From Campylobacter ureolyticus (GTDB lineage: Bacteria > Campylobacterota > Campylobacteria > Campylobacterales > Campylobacteraceae): a stretch of DNA of 64,000 nt. Below the pieces are notes generated by a model that was given only the letters and a program-made list of their open reading frames with translations, made no database searches and had not been told where the DNA came from. Of this stretch, positions 53,052 to 62,658 are shown one piece after another. The number at the start of each line of letters is the position of its first letter. Positions within the stretch are counted from its first letter, which is position 1. The stretch lies in assembly GCF_013372225.1 (NCBI RefSeq), contig NZ_CP053832.1, positions 1,756,335 through 1,820,334 of the forward strand, given 5' to 3'. The position numbers and the translations under genes were made by a program.

Positions 53052-56000
53052 ATGTCATACAAATTATTTTTAAGTTCATTTGCAGCTTTTATGGCTTTAA
53101 ACTGTTTTGCAAATAATGAATTATCGGAAGTGGCAAGCTACAAGGAAATATTAGATAAATCCTATAACCTAATTAACCTTGATAGAGTTCGACAAAATAA
53201 TCCTGGAATTAATGGGAATAATGTAAATGTAGGAATTATGGATACTTCAATAAACATTAATCATCCAAGTTTAAGAGGTAAAAATTTGGGAGTTAGTGGA
53301 GTTAACTTTGAAGCATCATGGAATAATTCAGGCGGTAAAAATACTCATGGAACCCATGTCGCAGGTATAATTCTAGGAAAAAAAATTAATGATTATGAAC
53401 CTTATGGTATAGCACATAATTCTAATTTCTATAATTTTGGAATTATAGGAGAAAGAAATAATGGATTTCATGATGTAAATCAAGCTTTTAAAAACAAAAA
53501 TATAAAAGTTATAAATCATAGTTGGGGAAAAAGCATATACCCGTTAATAAATACTCAACTTGATAATGGATATAGAAATCTTTTAAATAATATGAGGTCG
53601 CAGTATCCGAACTATTGGGGTCATAAAAATAAAATAGATTATGAACTTGTTAGGTGGTTAGCTGGTAAAAATACACAAGATTTAATAGCTCTTTCTAAGG
53701 ACGATAAAATTTTAAATGTTTTTGCTGCTGGAAACTCAGGAATCATTTCATCTTCAGTTGATTCTATAGTTCCATCATATGATGAAGATATAAGAGCATG
53801 GCTTAATGTAGGAAATTTAAATGCATTAAATGCTGAAAAAAATGCAGATGGAAGTATAACTTTAAAAAATGATTTCCAAATTAGTTGGAATGATGCTAAA
53901 TCAAAAGATTATTATGGAAGACCTGTTCGATGGACTGGTGTAGATGGTTCACTAATTAGTTCGCAACTTTTTGTAGGTTCGACAAATTATTCACTTCTTG
54001 CTCCAGGATATCAAATTTTAGCAGCCAATGCAAATTATCAAGGAAGAGGAGAACAAAAATATATCCCTATGACAGGAACATCTATGGCAGCTCCTATGGT
54101 AACTGGAGCAGCAGCTTTAGTAGCTCAAAAATATCCTTTCTTAGACGGAGCTGGGATAGCTGATGTTTTACTAACAACTGCAAATAAAAATTTACATTTA
54201 CCAGATGTTGTTGTAAAACCTATAGATAATGGAAATTCTGGATATTATGTAGTTTATTTAAATAAAAATATTCCAACAGATATGTATGGAAATATAAATG
54301 CGAATCAAATTCAGCAAGATTTAATAAAAATGGGAATTCCTGCATATACTAGAAATCAAAGTATTGCTGTCAATAAAATTATGGCTAGAATCAAAAATCC
54401 TAATGGATCAATAAATAGAAATTATGTATTTAAACTAACTCAAGAAGAATATGCTGGTCAAGGTGTTTTAGATGTAGAAAAAGCACTAAAAGGTTTGGCA
54501 ATTTTAGATCTTAACAGACTAAATAATAAAGATATAGAAAGATTTGGCAATGAAAATATTGCATTTTATACCATTGATACTAAAGGATATAATGGCGAAT
54601 TTTCAAATGATATTTCTCAACAAACTTGGCTTAATAGCAGACATTTAGGCGATGATGTAGCTATAAATAAACTAAACATAGAATATAGAAATATAAATAA
54701 AATTGGTCTTAAAAAACAAGGCGGTGGTCATCTTATTTTAAGTGGTAAAAATAGCTATGAAGGTCCAACTAGAACAGTAGGTGGTGTTATACAACTTAGA
54801 GGAAATAATTATAAAAAAGCTAGTATTAAAGGTGATACTTATGTAGAAAATCAAAATTCAGGAATGATAATTAGTGATGCAATAGTAGAAAAAAATGCTT
54901 TTGTTGGAAATAATGGTATTCTTCAAATAGAAAATTTTGCAGACATTTATGGAAAAGTAATTGCATACAATGGTGGTGCACTAAACTCAATGAAAAACTC
55001 TACACTAAAAACTTCAGAAGTCATTATAACCCAAAATGGAATTTTAACAGGGGCTGGAAATATAATTAGTGATGTATCACTTAATGATGGTATTATTACA
55101 AGAGCAGATAATTTAAATATGAATAAGCTAAATGTAAATTATGGGAATAACAACATATATAGTTCAAGTATAAATTTAAGATCAGATTTTAATAATAATT
55201 ATAATTCATCATTAAATATATTTGGAGATGTTGCTTTAAATTTAAACGCTCAAAATACTTTAAATAACTATGGAAAATTAAATATTAAAAATAGACTTAT
55301 TATTCAATCTAATAATGATTTTATAAATTATCAAGGAGCAAACCTAAATTTAGATAACAAAGAGTCTATTTTATATACAGCTGGTAATTTTGTAAACAAA
55401 GGAAGATTAAGTTTTACAGGTCAAAGAGCAGATGAACTTGGTAAAATTATGGCAGGTAAAAAAGCTTTCTTAAGAGAAACTCAAAATTTAAATTTAAATT
55501 TAAATAATGATGGTATCAATATTATAAATAACCAATACCGAGGCGGATTAGGTGTAGAAATAATAAGAACTGCACAAGGCATAGATCAAGAGATTAATAA
55601 AAATTTAATAACTTTAAATAATGGAACAAGCTATTTACTGGATTTATCGACACAAAAAGACAGTAATGGAAAATCACTTTATTTTATTATGAAAACAAAA
55701 AATCAATACACAAATAGAAATTTCAGAAGTCTTGCAAGATCTTATCAAAATCAAGCATATGCATTATCGGCACAAAACAATATAGCAGCTAATAATTATA
55801 TAAATTCTATTAACAATATAAACACAAAAACAGAGCAAACCAACCAAGCTATTATCAATAGAAAAAACGAAAATTCAAAGCAAATTCTTGCAAAATTAGA
55901 TGATAGAGATATAAATATTATGGATTCATTACTCTTCTCAAATGAAGGAAGTATGCAAGATGGTATAGTTACAATGCTTGAAGTAGCTTTAGGAGGAGGA

Positions 56001-57041
56001 GAAAGCAATGTATTTAAAGATATTAGCTCAAATATTAAAAATAATAAACCTTTCTCATCAACCCAAACTCAAGCTTTTAATATCCATACAAAAAGAGCTG
56101 TTAATACAAATATAATGTTAACTCCTACTAAAAACAGTCCTGTTAAAATGGCTAATAATATGAAAAAATTAGATGGAGTAAAACTTGCTTCAAATGGTAA
56201 TGATGTGAGAGTTTTATTAAGTGCCATAGAAGAAGAAATTTATAAAAACTCATTTAATATTTCAGCTATTGGTACAAAAAATAGTTATTCAAACAATGAC
56301 TATGATTTTGTTGGTGGAGTTGTAAATTTCAATAAAATGTTTGAATCACAAATGGTCGGCGGATATTTTTCTTATGCCAAAGCAAATGTGGATCAAAATG
56401 TTGATATAAAATCAGATTTATTTGAAATTGGTGCATATCTTAGACAATATATAGATAGTCATGAAATTGATTTTACACTTGGATATGGTATAGGAAATAA
56501 TAAAGCTAATTATAATATAAAATATGGTGTTGATACTGCTTCATATGATGGAAAGTATGATTCTAAATACTTCACAGCAGGAACTTCATATGGATATAAA
56601 TTTAATTTAAATGATGGTTTTAGTTTTAAACCATTTATAGGATTTGATTATTTTAACTATACACAAGATAGCTTTACAGCATCAACAAACCATAAATATG
56701 TAAATTATAATCAAAATTTTAATAAAGCTCATTTTAAAAATTTACAAGCTAATCTAGGAGCTGAGTTAATTCATAATAATAAAGATATAACTATATATGC
56801 AAGACCATATATAGCAAGAGATATCTATCAAAGTGCAGATGATTTAATATCAAGTTTTGGAACAGCTAATCAAAATTTTAAAATAGATCATGACAATAAA
56901 AAAAGAACAAGTTTTGCAATTGATCTTGGAATACAAAAAGAAATTACAGACAATTTCTTAATAGATGCAGGTGCTGGAACCTATATAAATAATCAAAATA
57001 GAGCTTATAATGGACAATTAGGCTTCACATATAGATTTTAG
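53052..57041 (+). CDS. Subtilase-type autotransporter, paralogue without the Asp-Pro-Thr repeat
   Basis: A 1329-residue protein with a signal peptide (about 1-20), S8 catalytic residues Asp64, His99 and Ser344, a PATR-like motif (GGGHLILSGKNSYEGPT), an Asn-rich beta-helical passenger and a C-terminal barrel ending YRF. Where the paralogue has its repeat, this one has a helical Asn/Gln-rich linker of about 70 residues. The middle of its protease domain (53616-54031) is about 97% identical in DNA to the other copy, while the flanks are far more different. Followed by a hairpin terminator. Confidence 0.87.
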   Translation: MSYKLFLSSFAAFMALNCFANNELSEVASYKEILDKSYNLINLDRVRQNNPGINGNNVNVGIMDTSININHPSLRGKNLGVSGVNFEASWNNSGGKNTHGTHVAGIILGKKINDYEPYGIAHNSNFYNFGIIGERNNGFHDVNQAFKNKNIKVINHSWGKSIYPLINTQLDNGYRNLLNNMRSQYPNYWGHKNKIDYELVRWLAGKNTQDLIALSKDDKILNVFAAGNSGIISSSVDSIVPSYDEDIRAWLNVGNLNALNAEKNADGSITLKNDFQISWNDAKSKDYYGRPVRWTGVDGSLISSQLFVGSTNYSLLAPGYQILAANANYQGRGEQKYIPMTGTSMAAPMVTGAAALVAQKYPFLDGAGIADVLLTTANKNLHLPDVVVKPIDNGNSGYYVVYLNKNIPTDMYGNINANQIQQDLIKMGIPAYTRNQSIAVNKIMARIKNPNGSINRNYVFKLTQEEYAGQGVLDVEKALKGLAILDLNRLNNKDIERFGNENIAFYTIDTKGYNGEFSNDISQQTWLNSRHLGDDVAINKLNIEYRNINKIGLKKQGGGHLILSGKNSYEGPTRTVGGVIQLRGNNYKKASIKGDTYVENQNSGMIISDAIVEKNAFVGNNGILQIENFADIYGKVIAYNGGALNSMKNSTLKTSEVIITQNGILTGAGNIISDVSLNDGIITRADNLNMNKLNVNYGNNNIYSSSINLRSDFNNNYNSSLNIFGDVALNLNAQNTLNNYGKLNIKNRLIIQSNNDFINYQGANLNLDNKESILYTAGNFVNKGRLSFTGQRADELGKIMAGKKAFLRETQNLNLNLNNDGINIINNQYRGGLGVEIIRTAQGIDQEINKNLITLNNGTSYLLDLSTQKDSNGKSLYFIMKTKNQYTNRNFRSLARSYQNQAYALSAQNNIAANNYINSINNINTKTEQTNQAIINRKNENSKQILAKLDDRDINIMDSLLFSNEGSMQDGIVTMLEVALGGGESNVFKDISSNIKNNKPFSSTQTQAFNIHTKRAVNTNIMLTPTKNSPVKMANNMKKLDGVKLASNGNDVRVLLSAIEEEIYKNSFNISAIGTKNSYSNNDYDFVGGVVNFNKMFESQMVGGYFSYAKANVDQNVDIKSDLFEIGAYLRQYIDSHEIDFTLGYGIGNNKANYNIKYGVDTASYDGKYDSKYFTAGTSYGYKFNLNDGFSFKPFIGFDYFNYTQDSFTASTNHKYVNYNQNFNKAHFKNLQANLGAELIHNNKDITIYARPYIARDIYQSADDLISSFGTANQNFKIDHDNKKRTSFAIDLGIQKEITDNFLIDAGAGTYINNQNRAYNGQLGFTYRF

Positions 57042-57049
57042 CCTTAAAA

Positions 57050-57073
57050 GATTTGGGAATTTTTTCCCAAATC
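57050..57073 (+). terminator. Terminator after the second autotransporter
   Basis: 10-bp stem GATTTGGGAA/TTCCCAAATC with a 4-base loop, 8 bp past the stop. Confidence 0.7.
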
Positions 57074-57307
57074 CCATCATCAATAATTAATATATAAATT
57101 CTACATATCTCTAAATATCTAAATAAATTATAAAAAAATAAAATATTTATAAATAAAATACAATATAATAAAAATTTTATTTTTTGAATATATTTATCTA
57201 TATATTATAATTAATTGATTTTTACATTTATAAATTGATTTAAAATAGCCTAAATAAACTATTTGAACTAAATAAAATATATAATCCTTATAATACTTAA
57301 TCTATTA

Positions 57308-57340
57308 AAAATAACTTAATTTTATAAATTAAGTTATTTT
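57308..57340. repeat. Perfect 15-bp inverted repeat upstream of the lactate promoter
   Basis: Arms 57308-57322 and 57326-57340 (left arm AAAATAACTTAATTT) with a 3-base loop, ending 28 bp before the candidate -10 box. It could be an operator for the lactate genes or a leftover terminator. It shares the core AACTTAAT/ATTAAGTT with the palindrome at 52867. Confidence 0.5.
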
Positions 57341-57368
57341 AATCTGAAATTTTTTAGTATTTTTTTTA

Positions 57369-57374
57369 TATAAT
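57369..57374 (+). promoter_or_regulatory. Candidate -10 box (TATAAT) for the lactate operon
   Basis: Perfect TATAAT 31 bp upstream of the small frame at 57406 and 172 bp upstream of lldP. The rest of 57074-57307 is very AT-rich and shows no other gene. Confidence 0.5.
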
Positions 57375-57405
57375 TCCAAGATTTTAATTTAAACAAAGGA
57401 AAAAC

Positions 57406-57546
57406 ATGACTATTTTTAGGCATGATTATAATTTTGTATCGATTATTATTCAAAATATATTTTTTAATAAAATCTTTCAAAATAACTTTTTAAGCATAAA
57501 AAATAATATAAAAATAGAATTTTTAATTAATAAAGGAGAGTTATAA
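57406..57546 (+). CDS. Small upstream frame, 46 codons, possible leader peptide of lldP
   Basis: An ATG preceded by AAAGGAAAAAC opens a 46-codon frame whose TAA is immediately before the lldP ATG. It encodes a hydrophobic, Asn/Ile/Phe-rich peptide (MTIFRHDYNF at the N-terminus). The lldP ribosome site lies inside its last codons, so its translation could control lldP. It may also be a chance frame in AT-rich DNA. Confidence 0.35.
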   Translation: MTIFRHDYNFVSIIIQNIFFNKIFQNNFLSIKNNIKIEFLINKGEL

Positions 57547-59172
57547 ATGATTCAAATTTATAATCCACTGTCTAACATTTGGCTTAGTGCTTTTGTTGCA
57601 TCTTTGCCAATTTTTGTATTTTTAACATCACTTTTAGTGTTAAAATTAAAAGGTATTTTTGCTGCATTTTTAACCGTTTTAGTAAGTTCAATAATTGCTC
57701 TAACTGTATATAAAATGCCTTTTATAATGGTTTTAATGAGTTTTGTGCAAGGTTTTCTAACAGCACTTTGGCCAATTGGATGGATAATTATAGCAGCAAT
57801 ATTTTTATATAAATTATCCATAAAATCAGGTTATTTTGAAATTCTGAAAAAAAGTATAGTAGCGATTACACCTGATTATAGAATTCAAGTTATATTAATA
57901 ACATATTGTTTTGGCTCATTTTTAGAAGGTGCTATCGGTTTTGGGGGTCCTGTTGCTATAACTACTGCTTTAATAGTTGGTATTGGCATTAAACCAATTA
58001 GTGCTGCAGGACTTGCTTTAATTGCCAATATTACATCTGGTGGATTTGGTGCTGTTGGCATAACAATAACTTCACTTGCTGCATCATCGGGAATTGATTC
58101 AGGAATTTTAGCTGCAATGACAAGTAGGATGATTCCACCAACAACAATACTCATTCCTTTTTTATTAGTTTTTATTATGGATGGATTTAACGGTATCAAA
58201 GATACATTTTTAGTAACTTCTGTCATTGGTATAACATACTTTTTAGGACAGTTTTTTGCTTCAAATTTCTTAGGTGCTGAACTTCCAAGTATTATTTCTG
58301 CATTCGTTTCAATTATTTGTACAACTTTATTTTTAAAAATTTATAAAATAAAAAACATAAAAACAATAGATAAAGAGGAAACCAAAGAAGAAATTAAGCT
58401 TAATTTTAAAGATGTATTTAAAGCATGGATGCCATTTTTACTCTTGATTATATTTATCATTATATGGCTCTCACCATATTTTAAAAATTTTTTTAATTTT
58501 ACAACAATAAAATTTAGCTTGCCTTTTATACATAATAATATAATTCAAGTAACACCTATTGTATTAAAAGACACACCAATACCAACCATCTACTCATGGG
58601 ATATCATAACAACAACAGGAACTGCAATATTTACAGCAGCAATTATTAGTGTTTTTATGCTTAAAATAAAAACTAAAATTGCTATAAAAACATTTACTGA
58701 AACACTAAAAGAAACATTTATCCCTGTTATTACAATTGCATTTATAGTAGCATACGCAATGATTGCTAAAAATAGTGCTCAAGCTGCGACAATTGGACTT
58801 TCATTAGCTCAAACAGGAAATGCATTTACATTTTTCTCACCCGTAATAGGCTGGCTTGGAGTATTTTTAACAGGTTCAGTTACCAGTTCAAATTTATTAT
58901 TTGGAACACTTCAACAAGTCACAGCAACACAACTTGGTATAACAGATGTTGTATTTTTAGGTGCGAACACAGTTGGTGGAACTATAGGAAAATCAATTAG
59001 TCCTCAAAGTGTTGCAGTTGCATGTGCTGCAGTTGGAATTGTAGGTAAAGAAAGTGAGGTATTTAAATATACATTAAAAATTTCAATTGTTTTAATAATT
59101 CTTGTAAGTATTATTTCATGGCTTACTGTTAATGTTTTTAGTTTTATTATTCCACCTTTAGTGGGAAATTGA
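57547..59172 (+). CDS. lldP: L-lactate permease (LctP/LldP family)
   Basis: A 541-residue inner-membrane carrier with about 12-14 helices. The family segments SFLEGAIGFGGPVAITTALI, AAQAATIGLSLAQTG-type and GVFLTGSVTSSNLLFGTLQQ are present. It imports lactate, and perhaps glycolate, with protons. It heads lutABC with a 16-bp gap, as in C. jejuni. AAAGGAG precedes the ATG. Confidence 0.95.
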   Translation: MIQIYNPLSNIWLSAFVASLPIFVFLTSLLVLKLKGIFAAFLTVLVSSIIALTVYKMPFIMVLMSFVQGFLTALWPIGWIIIAAIFLYKLSIKSGYFEILKKSIVAITPDYRIQVILITYCFGSFLEGAIGFGGPVAITTALIVGIGIKPISAAGLALIANITSGGFGAVGITITSLAASSGIDSGILAAMTSRMIPPTTILIPFLLVFIMDGFNGIKDTFLVTSVIGITYFLGQFFASNFLGAELPSIISAFVSIICTTLFLKIYKIKNIKTIDKEETKEEIKLNFKDVFKAWMPFLLLIIFIIIWLSPYFKNFFNFTTIKFSLPFIHNNIIQVTPIVLKDTPIPTIYSWDIITTTGTAIFTAAIISVFMLKIKTKIAIKTFTETLKETFIPVITIAFIVAYAMIAKNSAQAATIGLSLAQTGNAFTFFSPVIGWLGVFLTGSVTSSNLLFGTLQQVTATQLGITDVVFLGANTVGGTIGKSISPQSVAVACAAVGIVGKESEVFKYTLKISIVLIILVSIISWLTVNVFSFIIPPLVGN

Positions 59173-59188
59173 TATAAAAGGATAAAAA

Positions 59189-59926
59189 ATGGAAAAAAAA
59201 GTTTATTTATATTCAACTTGTTTAGGTTCTGCTTTAATGGGCAGAACTATTATGAATACTGTTTGGCTTTTAAAGCAAGCAGGTTTTGAGGTGATTTATA
59301 AAAAAAATCAAACTTGTTGTGGACAACCATCATATAACTCAGGATATTTCCAAGAAAGTAAAAAAGTTGCTTTATACAATGCAGATTTATTCGATAAGAA
59401 TTATCCAGTTTTGGTTCCAAGTGGGTCTTGTGCTGGAATGATGATGCATGATTATTTAGAGCTTTTTGATGAAAATGATAAAGACTTTCAAAAAATTAAA
59501 AATTTTAGCAATCGTGTTTTTGAACTTGGTGAATTTCTAGATAAATATCTAAAAATAGATGATTTAGGCAATCCTATAAAAGTTACTTGGCATGGAAATT
59601 GTCACGCTTTAAGAGTTGCAAAAAGTGTATCTTTTTCAAAAAGTTTAATTAAAAAATTAAAAAATGTTGAACTTATAACTTTACCATATGAAGAAGAATG
59701 CTGTGGATTTGGTGGAACTTTTTCCGTCAAAGAGCCAGAAGTATCAAATGCAATGGTTTTAGAAAAAATTAAACATATAAAAGAAACAGAATGTAAATAT
59801 ATAATTATAGGCGATGGTGGTTGTATGATGAATATCGATGGAGCTTTAAAACGAAATAAAATTGATATAAAAGTTATTCATCTTTATGACTTCTTAGCAA
59901 AAAGAATGAAAGGGGAAGTAATATGA
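59189..59926 (+). CDS. lutA: L-lactate oxidation subunit LutA (LldE type)
   Basis: A 245-residue protein with two cysteine-rich CCG domains: CCGQPSYNSGY (about residue 43-53) and CCGFGGTFSVKEP (about 171-183), each binding an Fe-S cluster as in heterodisulfide reductase. It works with LutB and LutC to oxidise L-lactate to pyruvate, feeding electrons to the quinone pool. It overlaps lutB by 4 bp. Confidence 0.93.
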   Translation: MEKKVYLYSTCLGSALMGRTIMNTVWLLKQAGFEVIYKKNQTCCGQPSYNSGYFQESKKVALYNADLFDKNYPVLVPSGSCAGMMMHDYLELFDENDKDFQKIKNFSNRVFELGEFLDKYLKIDDLGNPIKVTWHGNCHALRVAKSVSFSKSLIKKLKNVELITLPYEEECCGFGGTFSVKEPEVSNAMVLEKIKHIKETECKYIIIGDGGCMMNIDGALKRNKIDIKVIHLYDFLAKRMKGEVI

Positions 59927-61359
59927 ACATAAATCAAAATAAAGAAAATGTTGTAAATGAAAGATTAAACGATACTCAAATGCGTGAAAATTTAAACTCA
60001 GCAATGCATACTCTTCAAACAAACCGTGCAAATTTGATAGAAAAAAGATTTATTGATTGGCAAGGACTTAGACAAAAAGGTAAAAATGTAAAAAATTATG
60101 CTCTTTCAACACTTGATGAAAGACTTTTAGAATTTGAAAAAAATGCTATAAAAAATGGTTTTATTGTCCATTGGGCAAGCTCAGGCGACGAAGTTTGTGA
60201 AATAATTTATAAACTTATGATTGAAAAAAACATAAAAAAAATCCTTAAAGGCAAATCGATGGCAAGTGAGGAAATAGGACTTAACCACTATCTTAAAGAA
60301 AAAAGTCTTATAGCGACTGAAACTGATTTAGGAGAGGTTATTATTCAACTTTTAAATGAACACCCAGTTCATATAGTAGTTCCTGCCATTCATAAAAATA
60401 GATATGAAATCGGTGAAATTTTTCATGAAAAACTTAATGCTCCACTTGAAAGCGAGCCTGAAAAATTAAATAAAATTGCAAGAGATTATTTAAGAGAAGA
60501 ATTTAAAGTTTTACAACTTGGTCTTGGAGGCGTAAATTGGGGTATTAGCAAAGAAGGAGCTATATGGATGCTTGAAAATGAAGGAAATGGTAGGATGTGT
60601 ACTACTGTAGCCGATATTACTATCAATGTATGCGGCATAGAAAAAATTGTTGAAACTTTTGAAGATGCTGCAACCTGTGATACACTTTTAGTTCCGTCTG
60701 CAACGGGTCAATTTATAACAAATTATAACAACATAATAACAGGACCAAGAAAAAAAGATGAACTTGATGGTCCAAAAGAGTGTCATATTATTTTATTTGA
60801 TAATCACAGAACAAATATGCTTACAAATGATGACTATTATGAAGCACTTCGATGCATCAGATGTGGAGCATGTATGAATTTTTGTCCTGTATATGATAAA
60901 ATCGGAGGTCATGGATATAGAGCAGTCTATCCTGGACCAATTGGAGAAGTAATTAGCCCAAATTTATTTGGAATTGATAGATATGGTGAAAATTTAACCC
61001 TTTGTTCTTTATGTGGAAGATGTAGTGAAGTTTGCCCTGTAAAAATACCACTTGCTGACTTAATTAGAAAATTAAGAAGAGATAAAGTAGGAGATGGAGA
61101 TAATCCACCAATTGGATTTGAAAATATGCACTTTGATAAGTATGAAAAATTTGCAATGAAAGGATTTAAAAATGCTGCTACTAGTGGATTTAAATTTAGA
61201 ACTGCAATAAAAAGTGCAGCAATATTTAACTCAATTATTCAAAAAAATGGTAAAAAACTTCCTGTAATTAAAAATTGGCTTAAATTTAAAGATTTATGGG
61301 AATTTAATTATGATTTAAATAAAGCTATAAAAAATGAAGAAGGAGTAATTTATGAATAG
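59923..61359 (+). CDS. lutB: L-lactate oxidation subunit LutB (LldF type)
   Basis: A 478-residue Fe-S protein. The N-terminal LUD domain (about residues 60-300) is followed by two [4Fe-4S] motifs: CIRCGACMNFCPVYD and CSLCGRCSEVCPVKIP (about 310-375). It links LutA and LutC to electron carriers. The frame overlaps lutC by 8 bp. Confidence 0.94.
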   Translation: MNINQNKENVVNERLNDTQMRENLNSAMHTLQTNRANLIEKRFIDWQGLRQKGKNVKNYALSTLDERLLEFEKNAIKNGFIVHWASSGDEVCEIIYKLMIEKNIKKILKGKSMASEEIGLNHYLKEKSLIATETDLGEVIIQLLNEHPVHIVVPAIHKNRYEIGEIFHEKLNAPLESEPEKLNKIARDYLREEFKVLQLGLGGVNWGISKEGAIWMLENEGNGRMCTTVADITINVCGIEKIVETFEDAATCDTLLVPSATGQFITNYNNIITGPRKKDELDGPKECHIILFDNHRTNMLTNDDYYEALRCIRCGACMNFCPVYDKIGGHGYRAVYPGPIGEVISPNLFGIDRYGENLTLCSLCGRCSEVCPVKIPLADLIRKLRRDKVGDGDNPPIGFENMHFDKYEKFAMKGFKNAATSGFKFRTAIKSAAIFNSIIQKNGKKLPVIKNWLKFKDLWEFNYDLNKAIKNEEGVIYE

Positions 61360-61981
61360 CAAAGAAAAAATTTTATCAAAAATAAAAAATCTTCCAATTA
61401 AAAATTTTACTTTACAAAGAGAAGATCCTGTAGTTCATATAAAATCTTATAGCGATGATTTAGTGGAAGAATATATTGCAAGAGCAACTGAAAATAAAGC
61501 GAATGTTATAAAAACTAATTTGTCAAATTTAGAAAAAAATATTAATGAAATCATCCAAAAAGAAAATGTTAAAAATTTGATATATCCAAATGGATTGCCA
61601 ATAAATTTGGATGAAATTAAAATAAATAATAAATTCAAATTTGATAAGCCTATAGAAAGCTTTAAAACTGAACTTTTTAACTATGATACTTCAATTATAA
61701 ATGCAAATAGTGCTGTAAGTTCTCATGGAGTGTTTTGCGTAATTTCTAGTAAAATTCAACCAAGACTTCTTAGTCTTACACCAAAACTTTGCATAGTGTT
61801 ACTAAAAAAAGAAAATATTGTTAAAAGTTTAAGCGCAGCATTTAATGATATAAAAAAACAAAATGAAACTATACCAACAAACATACTTTTTATATCAGGT
61901 CCTTCAAGAACCTCAGATATTGAATTAAAAACAGTTATGGGGGTTCATGGATCTCAAATAGTTTATGTTTTAGTTTATTAA
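61352..61981 (+). CDS. lutC: L-lactate oxidation subunit LutC (LldG type)
   Basis: A 209-residue LUD-domain protein without Fe-S cysteines. The C-terminal segment with SGPSRTSDIELKTVMGVHG is characteristic of LutC/YkgG. It is essential for lactate oxidation in other bacteria, though its exact role is unclear. Last gene of the operon. Confidence 0.92.
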   Translation: MNSKEKILSKIKNLPIKNFTLQREDPVVHIKSYSDDLVEEYIARATENKANVIKTNLSNLEKNINEIIQKENVKNLIYPNGLPINLDEIKINNKFKFDKPIESFKTELFNYDTSIINANSAVSSHGVFCVISSKIQPRLLSLTPKLCIVLLKKENIVKSLSAAFNDIKKQNETIPTNILFISGPSRTSDIELKTVMGVHGSQIVYVLVY

Positions 61982-61983
61982 AA

Positions 61984-62008
61984 ATTCTGTGACTTTAAGT
62001 CACAGAAT
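61984..62008. terminator. Bidirectional terminator between lutC and pyrE
   Basis: A perfect 12-bp stem ATTCTGTGACTT/AAGTCACAGAAT with a single unpaired T at the centre (25 bp in all), between convergent genes. Confidence 0.75.
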
Positions 62009-62057
62009 AATATTACAATATAAATGTTTTAAAAACAATTACTTTAAAAAAATAAAA

Positions 62058-62657
62058 CTATTTTCCAGTTCTTCCTCTTTTTGTCAAAGGAATATTTTTT
62101 TTACAAAGTTCACATTCATCTGCTTTATAAGTTGAAACATTTAAATTTAGAAGTGCTTTTGATTTTACACCATCAAAAATAAGTTCTTTACCACTTCTAT
62201 TTACAAGCATCGCAATACCTATGATATTACCACCAAAACTCTTAACCACTTCAACAACTTCTTTTATAGATCCACCAGTTGTTACAATATCTTCAACTAT
62301 TAAAATTCTTTGGTTTTTTTGAATTTCAAAACCCCTTTTTAAGGTCATTTTTCCATTTTCTCTTTCACAAAAAATAGCCTCAGTATTTAAAGCTTTTCCA
62401 ACCTCATGAGCTAGTAAAATTCCACCTGTCATTGGACCAATAACCAACTCAACATTATCATTTATATATCTTTTTGCCATTTCTTTACATAAAATTTCTG
62501 TAAATTTAGGATGTTTTAAAACACTAAATTTTTCTATATAAGTATCACTATGAAGCCCAGAAGTAAGTAAAAAATGCCCGTGTAAAATTGCACCTGTTTT
62601 TATAAAAATATCTTTTATTTCAGACTCACTCATTAAATTTTTATCTAAATTTTCCAT
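62058..62657 (-). CDS. pyrE: Orotate phosphoribosyltransferase
   Basis: A 199-residue enzyme of pyrimidine synthesis. The PRPP motif ILIVEDIVTTGGS lies at about residues 114-126. The C-terminus carries an extra CELC segment (ECELCKKNIPLTKRG), which resembles a half zinc-ribbon and is unusual for PyrE from E. coli but common in epsilonproteobacteria and thermophiles. It starts one base after pyrF, so the two are co-translated. Confidence 0.93.
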   Translation of the reverse strand: MENLDKNLMSESEIKDIFIKTGAILHGHFLLTSGLHSDTYIEKFSVLKHPKFTEILCKEMAKRYINDNVELVIGPMTGGILLAHEVGKALNTEAIFCERENGKMTLKRGFEIQKNQRILIVEDIVTTGGSIKEVVEVVKSFGGNIIGIAMLVNRSGKELIFDGVKSKALLNLNVSTYKADECELCKKNIPLTKRGRTGK

Positions 62658-62658
62658 C

